Shown piece after piece: positions 24,288 to 31,149 of a stretch of DNA of 32,648 nt. The notes beneath the pieces were generated by a model. It saw only the letters and a list, made by a program, of their open reading frames with translations, was not told where the DNA came from and ran no database searches. Positions within the stretch are counted from its first letter, which is position 1; each line of letters opens with the position of its first letter. The stretch is from an uncultured Prevotellaceae bacterium. GTDB taxonomy: Bacteria > Bacteroidota > Bacteroidia > Bacteroidales > Bacteroidaceae. The position numbers and the translations under genes are program-made. The stretch is taken from NCBI GenBank assembly GCA_937893145.1, contig CALBJW010000201.1, positions 1 through 32,648 on the forward strand, in the 5' to 3' direction.

Positions 24288-27200
24288 ATGAGAAAAACAA
24301 TTAAATTATTATTGCTACTCGTGATGGCGATAGTCAGTCAGGGAGCGTGGGCGGATGACGATTATTTCATCGGACATGGTGAAAATGAGCCCTATGAAGT
24401 AGGATCAGTGGAAGACCTGATTGAATTGAGCATCAGGATGAAAAGACATAAGGATGCTTATTATGTCATGTGTTATGTAGTGTTGACAAATGACATCGAC
24501 ATGTCAGCTTATCCAGACTGGACACCTATCGGCTATGACAAAGACGAGGCTAACAGAATAGGCTTTAATGGTACCTTTGATGGTATGGGACATTCCATTT
24601 ATAATCTAAAAAGCCAATCTGGTAATGTGGGCCTTTTCTGGAAACTTTGGGGAGCGGACATTCGAAATGTGAATTTTCGAAATGTTGACCTGAAAGGCGC
24701 AAAGGGTAGTGTAGTCTGTACTGAAACCGTTGATGCCACGATTGAGAATGTCAAAGTGATGAGTGGATCAATTTCTATCACCGAATCCGCTTCTGGAATC
24801 TGCGTGAATGCAGACATGATCAAGCGCTGTGAAAACCATGCTAATGTAACATCCCCAAATAAAGCAGCAGGTATATCAGTAAATGCAAAGAATGTTGTCG
24901 AGTGTATCAACTATGGTGATGTCTCTGCATATACTGCAGCCGGTATTTCTTTGAGCCCTAATACTACATCAGAAGTACAGGACTGTGCCAACTACGGAAC
25001 GATCGATGGAACAATTGCCGTAGGTATAACCCTTTTTTCTGCAACAGGCAAATTAGTTAACTGCCTCAATAGTGGTCGTATCAAGCATACTGAAAATCCA
25101 GAAACTCCAGGTTCTCGTGATGATGAGTGCAGCCTCTTGGCATACAGCTATTTGGCCATGGAACTTTTGGGAAACAACATGTATGTCGCCCCACAAGATA
25201 ATGGTTCAGATTCATTCAATCCTGTTAATAGCCGTACTTCTATTGTGGGAGAAGCTTTAGAGATTAGCAACGAAGAGATCTCAAACGGTTTTGCCGCCTA
25301 TTATTTGCAGAAATATCACCAGGATAACGATGAAGTTCCCGTATGGGTTTGGGGACAGAATCTTGCGAAAGAAGGTTCGCATCCGATTTTAGTCAAGGGC
25401 AATCCTAATCTTGACAATCCTCGTGTCTTTGGTCATGTGACTATGAGATGTGACAAAACAGTCTCCGGCGAATTTAGCAACGAGGTTTCATTCGGCGACA
25501 GCTTTAAGCAGATGGTCAATCACAGTCCTGAATTTGTAGAAATGGATCACGACTGCGAAATCGGCGGTACACAGGAGCACTGGGTATGTCAGGTTTGCCA
25601 TAAGATCTTTAAGGATGAGGAATGTACTGAGGAAACATCACTGGATGAGCTCACTATTCCTGCAGGACATGATTTTGCTGGTGGTGTATGCAAATATTGT
25701 GAATATGACATCAGCATCGCAGAGGGAGACTATACCATCAGTGTAGCAGCTACAGGAAAGGACTTCGATTATGATGAGATTGAATCTTTTGACTATATCC
25801 GTTACTTTGTTCCAAACAGAAATGGAATATTGCAAATTTCATTGACTGGTGGCGGAGATGTGGATAAAGTCGTTGAAATCTTCAAGAAGACAGGGGATAG
25901 TTATCCTTATGTTACCGTAAGAATTGACAATCCAATTTATCTTACGGCTAACGTAGGAGAAGGCGTGGCCTACTACATCGGTATACGAGCTTCCGAAAAT
26001 AATGTAGCTATCAATGATGCTAGCCTGAGCCTTAAGTTGATTTGCTCTGAGCATAAGATTGAGTATGTGGCAGAAAAGGAACCTACTTGCACAGAGCATG
26101 GACATGGACAGTTCCTGTATTGCTCTGCCTGTGGCAAGTATTTTGACTATTATACTGGCTATGAGACCGATTGGAAATCTTACGATTGGGGACTGGCAGA
26201 GCATAAACTTGTAGATGGTGTGTGTCAGGAATGCGATTACCATGTGCCTACTCTCGAACTTGCAAAGGACGCTGACGGAAACTTCACCTATTCGGCAGAC
26301 AATGTCGAGTTTGACCGTAGGGGAGTATACTGGGGTGAAAGCCATTCCATCTTCCGTGTATTCATCCCTGAGCATGGTAAGCTGGACGTAAAGGCTTATG
26401 TTGATGTTACAAGTGGTGACTACCAACCTGTAAAGGTAAAGTCTGCACACGAATTTGAGTATCACGAAAGCTATCCTTCTGGTGGAGGCGTACAGTCTGC
26501 TCCTCAGCGACGCAAGGCTCCGGAGGTCTACGTGCCAGAACAGAACACACAAGTACCTGGTGGATATTTGTATATCCTTGTAAACAACCAAGAGGAAGTG
26601 ACCTCAAAGCTTGAGGTGACTCTTTACTCTCATAAAGACAATGTGCACGAGATAGAGGCAAAACCTGCAACCTGTACTGCAGATGGCGTGAAGTCCCACT
26701 TCTATTGTGACCACGAAGACTGTACCTTTAAAATATTAGTTGGAAGGGAATGGGAGACAACTTACTATTACTTCACAGAAGATGGTATCGGAAATCCTAG
26801 CGAAGAAGATCTCAGAATTCCTGCTACTGGTCACCAGTTTGATGAGGATGGCCAATGTAGTGTATGCGGTATGAAAGAACCTTTAGGTCCAGAATTCGAA
26901 GGCACACTCGAACTTGCAAGAGAAGAACGTGGCAATGTTACAGAGAATGATTTTGTGGAAACTGTAATGAACTACTTCCCAACACCAGAAGATTTCAGTA
27001 TGGTCTTTGTCGCTAAAGGCGGTGTTACCTACAAGCGCAACACTACAACATCTCGTTGGGGAACTGTTATCCTTCCATACGAGTTGAAGAGTAATGAAGA
27101 AGTAACTTACTATCAGTTGATCCGTGTAGGAGAAGCTTCTGAGCGTGAGACCGCAGTTATGACATTCTCGCCTGTAGAGACTGTGGCTCCTAACACTCCT

Positions 27201-27671
27201 ACAGTTTATCGCTTCAACAAAGAGGCAAGCAGCTATCAGTATGATGCTTCAACAACAAGTCAAACTCTTGTGACTCTTCCTGAATATACGACATGGATTG
27301 AGACTCAGGTAGATGGACTCCCAGAGTGGACCATGTGTGGATTCTATGAGCAGCATATTATCAATTCTAATGACAATATACAGAACTACCGCTACATCAG
27401 CAAGGACAAGTTTATGACGGCAAGCAATACTCTGACCATCAATCCTTATCGTGCTGTGTTCCGTGTAGGAATAGCTGCATCTGCCAAAACCTTCGTTATC
27501 GCTATTGCTGATGGAGGTACAACAAGTATTCAAGCTGTAGCAACTGCAAACGGTGTAGAGGAAGTGATTGGTATCTATGACATCAATGGTCGCCAATTGA
27601 ATACCATGCAGCGCGGTGTGAACATCATTCGTACCGCAGATGGTAAAACTCACAAGATTATTAACAAGTAA
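24288..27671 (+). CDS. Large secreted GLUG and CxxC-repeat surface protein
   Basis: This 1127-residue exported protein has a signal peptide (MRKTIKLLLLLVMAIVSQGAWA). Residues 60-260 carry GLUG-like repeats (NGTFDGMGHSIYNL, GLFWKLWGADIRNVNFRNV, NYGDVSAYTAAGIS). Three cysteine-rich modules follow, each with paired CxxC: VCQVCHKIF with CKYC, YCSACGKYF with CQEC, and YCDHEDC with CSVC; each ends in HxF or HxL plus a short loop. These alternate with beta domains. A conserved C-terminal module (WGTVILPYELKSNEEVTYY ... INPYRAVFRVG) precedes a sorting-like tail (GIYDINGRQLNTMQRGVNII). Extracellular adhesion or ligand binding is inferred. The 57-residue peptide gene starts 15 bases downstream. Confidence 0.8.
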   Translation: MRKTIKLLLLLVMAIVSQGAWADDDYFIGHGENEPYEVGSVEDLIELSIRMKRHKDAYYVMCYVVLTNDIDMSAYPDWTPIGYDKDEANRIGFNGTFDGMGHSIYNLKSQSGNVGLFWKLWGADIRNVNFRNVDLKGAKGSVVCTETVDATIENVKVMSGSISITESASGICVNADMIKRCENHANVTSPNKAAGISVNAKNVVECINYGDVSAYTAAGISLSPNTTSEVQDCANYGTIDGTIAVGITLFSATGKLVNCLNSGRIKHTENPETPGSRDDECSLLAYSYLAMELLGNNMYVAPQDNGSDSFNPVNSRTSIVGEALEISNEEISNGFAAYYLQKYHQDNDEVPVWVWGQNLAKEGSHPILVKGNPNLDNPRVFGHVTMRCDKTVSGEFSNEVSFGDSFKQMVNHSPEFVEMDHDCEIGGTQEHWVCQVCHKIFKDEECTEETSLDELTIPAGHDFAGGVCKYCEYDISIAEGDYTISVAATGKDFDYDEIESFDYIRYFVPNRNGILQISLTGGGDVDKVVEIFKKTGDSYPYVTVRIDNPIYLTANVGEGVAYYIGIRASENNVAINDASLSLKLICSEHKIEYVAEKEPTCTEHGHGQFLYCSACGKYFDYYTGYETDWKSYDWGLAEHKLVDGVCQECDYHVPTLELAKDADGNFTYSADNVEFDRRGVYWGESHSIFRVFIPEHGKLDVKAYVDVTSGDYQPVKVKSAHEFEYHESYPSGGGVQSAPQRRKAPEVYVPEQNTQVPGGYLYILVNNQEEVTSKLEVTLYSHKDNVHEIEAKPATCTADGVKSHFYCDHEDCTFKILVGREWETTYYYFTEDGIGNPSEEDLRIPATGHQFDEDGQCSVCGMKEPLGPEFEGTLELAREERGNVTENDFVETVMNYFPTPEDFSMVFVAKGGVTYKRNTTTSRWGTVILPYELKSNEEVTYYQLIRVGEASERETAVMTFSPVETVAPNTPTVYRFNKEASSYQYDASTTSQTLVTLPEYTTWIETQVDGLPEWTMCGFYEQHIINSNDNIQNYRYISKDKFMTASNTLTINPYRAVFRVGIAASAKTFVIAIADGGTTSIQAVATANGVEEVIGIYDINGRQLNTMQRGVNIIRTADGKTHKIINK

Positions 27672-27686
27672 TTTCTCTCAAAAACT

Positions 27687-27860
27687 ATGAATAGAAAGAA
27701 TTATATTAAACCTGTATCACAGGTGTTATGCATTGATGATGAAGATATCATAGCAACCAGTGGTGAACCTACTAATCAAACCCTTGCAGGCGGAGGAGAA
27801 GAAGATAACGGAGTTGCAGAAACTAAAATTATAGATTTCTCGAAAGAGATAGATTGGTAA
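27687..27860 (+). CDS. 57-residue peptide with DIIATSGE motif (copy 1)
   Basis: This short gene starts 15 bases after the GLUG/CxxC protein. Its peptide begins MNRKNYIKPVSQV and contains DIIATSGE, followed by a GGGEE segment and an acidic tail ending EIDW. It aligns without gaps over 22 residues to the peptide at 30946-31119 (YI-x-P, ten residues, DIIATSGE), and both genes are exactly 174 bases. There is no signal peptide or membrane helix. The function is unknown; a ribosomally made peptide precursor, anchor or chaperone for the neighbouring surface protein is possible. Confidence 0.8.
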   Translation: MNRKNYIKPVSQVLCIDDEDIIATSGEPTNQTLAGGGEEDNGVAETKIIDFSKEIDW

Positions 27861-27865
27861 TAACA

Positions 27866-27902
27866 ATCCCCATTGCACTTTACATGTATGTGCAATGGGG
27901 AT
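27866..27902. terminator. Bidirectional terminator after peptide gene 1
   Basis: ATCCCCATTGCAC (27866-27878) pairs perfectly with 27890-27902 across an 11-base loop, between convergent genes. Confidence 0.9.
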
Positions 27903-27928
27903 AAATTGTTTATAAGCTGGCAAGTTCC

Positions 27929-28354
27929 TTATCTCGATGAAGGGATAAAAACTTCCCTGTCTTCATAGCCGTCAAACACTTCGTCTGCATAGGCATATTG
28001 GGCAAACACCTTTCTTATATACTCCTGCTCCTCTGGTGGAAGTAGGAGTTTTCCGTTTCTACGGTCATAATACTGGTTTTTGCCGAAGTGCCCCATCAAT
28101 ATGTGGTAGATGATGTTGGCATCATCAGCTGGCACCTTACCTAATGCCTGCTTGAATCCTCGAGCAAATCGTACAGTCTTGATTGTAGCCACCATCTCGC
28201 AGTCCGAACGTCCCGTAACCACATTTGGATTAACTATCATAAACTCACGATCATCATCCGTCACTTCACGAAATGCTATGGCACGAGCACAAGTGCTTGC
28301 CAGTTCACAGTCCTTACGCACACATAGTGCGTGATCCTTATATATTTCTTTCAT
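27929..28354 (-). CDS. Conserved hypothetical protein, DUF6078-like
   Basis: This 141-residue cytoplasmic protein has an N-terminal cysteine cluster (CVRKDCELASTCARAIAF), reminiscent of the Bacteroidales DUF6078 family. A middle part (GFKQALGKVPADDANIIYHILMGHFGKNQYYDRRNGKLLLPPEEQ) resembles a helical DNA- or protein-binding region. It follows the primase-helicase gene by 33 bases on the same strand, so it is probably the second gene of that operon. The family assignment is from memory of the motif and is moderate; the function is unknown. Confidence 0.75.
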   Translation of the reverse strand: MKEIYKDHALCVRKDCELASTCARAIAFREVTDDDREFMIVNPNVVTGRSDCEMVATIKTVRFARGFKQALGKVPADDANIIYHILMGHFGKNQYYDRRNGKLLLPPEEQEYIRKVFAQYAYADEVFDGYEDREVFIPSSR

Positions 28355-28387
28355 ATCAAATATTCTGTTTTCGTAAATTTCAATTTA

Positions 28388-30457
28388 TTACCTTTTCACA
28401 AAATAAACATACCCCTTGTTGTTACGGCGCTTGGCAAGTTTCAACTTCGTAAGCACCCTTCCAAGTCGGATGGTATTGCAATCCACACGCTTGTTGAATG
28501 TAGGAAGTTTCTCCAACTGTTCCATTATCTCCGTAACCGTCAACCATTCTCCTTCATCATCATTCTCAGGCACAGAGAAAACAGAAAGGAAGAGTTGCTC
28601 GATAGGTGTTTCGACCTCAAAGTCACCGTTTGACAACTTAATAAGTCGTTCATCCTCATCATTAAGATAGTATCGCTCACCACTGAGTATCAGACTCTTT
28701 GCCTGGGCATACAACTGCTTATAGTCTATCGACACATCTGTTCGAATTGGGGCTGTTACCTCCACACATATATATCGGCGGTTGCCAGTAGGGTCACGAA
28801 GCACCTCGTGCTGATTGCTTGTTGCAATAAAAGATGCATATCGCCTCTGCGAACTTATCGTCTCGCTATACATACGACGGATATTCGTGACCGGCTTCTG
28901 GAAGAGATGCTTCACGAAGGCAAACTGCTTTTCGCTCAACTGGTCAAACTCGTCTATATTCACAAGAAGGAACCTGCTCAGATACCTCTCAGCCTCAACA
29001 TTGGTGCGGAAGTCGATACTATCCGTGAAGAACATCTGCAACTCTGGTGGCAGGAGCAATCGGCAGAAAGTGGACTTCCTGTATCCTTGCTCACCGATAA
29101 GCACAGGAGCAGTCTGGTTGGCATGAGTCGTGTCACAGTTCATCCAGTGTGCCACCATAGAGAGGAACCACCTCTTGAACAAACGCGTCCAGTACGGATT
29201 ATCGTTTGGCACCATATTCGCAAGCCCTGTCATGCGGTCCTTACCGTCCCATTCCGGCAGTTCGTTCATGTACTCCGTTATAGGATTGTAGAGAGGGATA
29301 TAGTTAGAATGAACCAACTGATTCACCTCCCCGAAAGTAGGTTCTATGCCCTCTATGCAAGCCTCATGGTGGATAGTGTTCAGTTCGCGTCGATCGAGTT
29401 CCTTGAACATGAACATCAGACTCATCCTCTCCCTATATTCCGTGCGCTGAAGCACCTCGTTGAACCTAATCTCATACCTACGCTGCAGGAACTCTCTCAA
29501 TCTATACGCCACAATCTGATGCTTCGACATAGGTGTACGGACACCAAAACCCTTGTATTCTGCATACACATTGTTTACTACAGCACGCACATCACACTCC
29601 CTTTCGTTGTAGTAACGCCACACGAGTCTCGTTGCCACCTCCTCTTCTGGGAGTCCACAATCAGCACAAATACCTGCCACTCGTGTCACCATCTCCATAG
29701 GATTATGGCAGCCACCTTGCGACAAGCCCAACAATGCCTGCTTGAATGCCGCTTCAAACATAGTGGTAAATGTGATATACGCCTCTGCACTTGGTTTCAC
29801 ACGCTCAAGATGATTCTGCGGATCGCCCATGTTTATCACAGACCTGATAGAATCCTCCGTAGGCTGTTCTATGATGAATGGTGCCGGATGAGCATTCACA
29901 TAAGGTTTCTCATCCCATGTCAGCAGCACCCGCTTGTCGAGTTTTGGTTCTTCGATATCTATACGGAACTCCATACCAGGCTGATAGCACATCATACTGG
30001 TAGCATACGCCTGTGCACAGAAGAGGCTTGCCTCCTTTTCGCCCTTAGGCAGAGTGCCATCAGGTAGTGTGGCGAGTGTCCATACATGCAACGAATGTCC
30101 GTCCGCACCCTGCATGGCACAGAGAGTCTGAGGGAACATCGACGCCTGGCGTTTAGCCTTCTCAATCTCCATTTCATTGTTCAGCCCCTTGATAGTAAGC
30201 ACAGACACACCATTAAATGTCCTCATCACACGCTCTCCATCCTTGTTTTTTTGGTATTCACACACAGGACAAACCGTCGGAATATGATCTATATGCCCCC
30301 AAGTGTCATTCTTCATCATAGTTGGGAACACCTGTCTATATTTCCAGATATAATCATCCCTCAAGTCCGTCTGAATGCGTTGCAAGAACTTTTCAAGTTC
30401 CTCATTAGCAACACTTTCACTACCATCTTTCTGCTTTCTGAATATTGTTACTTTCAT
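28388..30457 (-). CDS. VirE/BT4734-type primase-helicase-like protein
   Basis: This 689-residue protein looks like the Bacteroidetes BT4734-N plus VirE plus DUF3874 architecture. The N-terminal primase-like region spans about residues 1-200; VCPVCEYQKNKDGERVMRTF may bind metal. The C-terminal half is an SF3-like P-loop ATPase with Walker A GEQGYRKST (455-463) and Walker B FLLVNIDEFD (496-505), then SFIATSNQHEVLRDPTGNRRY, typical of phage or plasmid D5-like helicases. A winged-helix-like tail ends the protein. I start at the ATG at 30457 (30463 is an alternative); a TTG at 30496 lies upstream of the predicted transcript start. It neighbours a 9-bp iteron field. Confidence 0.85.
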   Translation of the reverse strand: MKVTIFRKQKDGSESVANEELEKFLQRIQTDLRDDYIWKYRQVFPTMMKNDTWGHIDHIPTVCPVCEYQKNKDGERVMRTFNGVSVLTIKGLNNEMEIEKAKRQASMFPQTLCAMQGADGHSLHVWTLATLPDGTLPKGEKEASLFCAQAYATSMMCYQPGMEFRIDIEEPKLDKRVLLTWDEKPYVNAHPAPFIIEQPTEDSIRSVINMGDPQNHLERVKPSAEAYITFTTMFEAAFKQALLGLSQGGCHNPMEMVTRVAGICADCGLPEEEVATRLVWRYYNERECDVRAVVNNVYAEYKGFGVRTPMSKHQIVAYRLREFLQRRYEIRFNEVLQRTEYRERMSLMFMFKELDRRELNTIHHEACIEGIEPTFGEVNQLVHSNYIPLYNPITEYMNELPEWDGKDRMTGLANMVPNDNPYWTRLFKRWFLSMVAHWMNCDTTHANQTAPVLIGEQGYRKSTFCRLLLPPELQMFFTDSIDFRTNVEAERYLSRFLLVNIDEFDQLSEKQFAFVKHLFQKPVTNIRRMYSETISSQRRYASFIATSNQHEVLRDPTGNRRYICVEVTAPIRTDVSIDYKQLYAQAKSLILSGERYYLNDEDERLIKLSNGDFEVETPIEQLFLSVFSVPENDDEGEWLTVTEIMEQLEKLPTFNKRVDCNTIRLGRVLTKLKLAKRRNNKGYVYFVKR

Positions 30458-30484
30458 AGTCATATCATTTATATTTATCCGATA

Positions 30485-30516
30485 CAAAGGTAGCAAAAAT
30501 TATTGAAAATAGCAAA
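30485..30516 (-). promoter_or_regulatory. Promoter of primase-helicase operon
   Basis: On the minus strand TTTG (30513-30516) lies 20 bases upstream of TACCTTTG (30485-30492). The predicted transcript start is near 30479, which excludes the TTG at 30496 as a start codon. Confidence 0.85.
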
Positions 30517-30554
30517 TATCTTACAGGACAAATAAATTATTTTTTGTGATTTTC

Positions 30555-30773
30555 TTATACACTTTATACACAAACGCCATTTTTAGCACTTATATAACTA
30601 ATTATCAACATATTAAAAACGTGTATGATTTCAGAAAATCATACACAACTTTATACACTTTATACACATCCTACACTTTATACACTTTATACACGCAATC
30701 ATACACTGTATTTAACTTACTATTTATCAACAATATATCCACTAGAATTTCCATTAGTGTATAAAGTGTATAA
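30555..30773. repeat. 9-bp iteron field (TTATACAC plus T/A/G), candidate origin or operator
   Basis: Contiguous 9-bp units occur twice at 30555-30572, five times at 30651-30695 (the third unit TCCTACACT is imperfect), once more loosely at 30699-30707, and twice in inverted orientation at 30756-30773. TTATCAACA variants occur at 30602-30610 and 30724-30732. The units match the DnaA-box consensus TTATNCACA except at the last base. The field begins about 40 bases upstream of the primase-helicase -33 box and is strongly AT-rich. The gene-free stretch 30497-30945 contains this field, a palindrome and a terminator; I see no gene in it. Confidence 0.8.
30621..30646. repeat. 11-bp inverted repeat inside the iteron field
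   Basis: GTGTATGATTT (30621-30631) and its reverse complement (30636-30646) surround the loop CAGA. Each arm includes a TCATACAC unit related to the iteron. Confidence 0.8.
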
Positions 30774-30842
30774 GGAAATACACAAAATTATTTAAAGGAC
30801 CTTCCTCCTTGTACTTCCATTTTCACGACCGGTAATGAAAGC

Positions 30843-30884
30843 TTTCCTTTGCGGTCGTGAAAGCTTTCACGACCGCAAGGGAAA
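30843..30884. repeat. Perfect 26-bp palindrome with extended stem
   Basis: GCGGTCGTGAAAG (30851-30863) is followed directly by its exact reverse complement (30864-30876). Pairing extends eight more positions outward (30843-30850 with 30877-30884, one G-T pair). A third half-site, TTTCACGACCG, lies at 30821-30831. The zero-length loop suggests a protein-binding site or element end as much as a terminator. Confidence 0.85.
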
Positions 30885-30887
30885 ACA

Positions 30888-30923
30888 AAAGCGTACAGGC
30901 GGTGAAGTCCACCCGTACGCTTT
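30888..30923 (-). terminator. Hairpin after peptide gene 2
   Basis: AAAGCGTAC and GTACGCTTT are the outer arms of a hairpin, with GG/CC pairs continuing inward around TGAAGT. It lies about 22 bases past the stop of the leftward peptide gene. Confidence 0.75.
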
Positions 30924-30945
30924 ACTCATGATATGTACTTAGTGT

Positions 30946-31119
30946 TTAATCTCCGAATCCTTCTTCTTCTATATTATCAAGGTCGAAACGAATATATACA
31001 TCATCTGTTGGGCTTGGAGTATCAGAGCCTCCCTGCTCACCACTCGTAGCGATAATATCACATACCTCGATTGATAATTCCTCTATTGAAGGTACGATAT
31101 AAAATTTCTTTGTATCCAT
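30946..31119 (-). CDS. 57-residue peptide with DIIATSGE motif (copy 2)
   Basis: The peptide begins MDTKKFYIVPSIEEL and contains DIIATSGE followed by QGGSDTPSPTDD and an acidic tail ending EEEGFGD. I chose the ATG at 31119 because it gives a start equivalent to copy 1 and the same 57-residue length; an upstream ATG at 31149 would add ten unrelated residues. It lies 30 bases downstream of the GLUG protein gene. The function is unknown. Confidence 0.8.
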   Translation of the reverse strand: MDTKKFYIVPSIEELSIEVCDIIATSGEQGGSDTPSPTDDVYIRFDLDNIEEEGFGD

Positions 31120-31149
31120 ATTTATACTATTATATATAAGGTATGACAA

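Noticed and set aside
25839..26591. 250-residue open frame antisense to the GLUG/CxxC protein
   Set aside because: No domain or promoter; explained by the coding strand.
28808..30067. 419-residue open frame antisense to the primase-helicase
   Set aside because: The opposite strand has unmistakable Walker motifs; this frame has none.
30651..30707. CRISPR array
   Set aside because: The units are 9 bp and abut without spacers, and no cas gene is nearby.
30546..30764. Open frame with repeated TLYT residues
   Set aside because: It is the translation of the 9-bp iterons and has no sign of being a gene.
30497..30945. Chromosomal oriC
   Set aside because: No dnaA, dnaN or other usual origin neighbours are present; a mobile-element origin or operator fits better.
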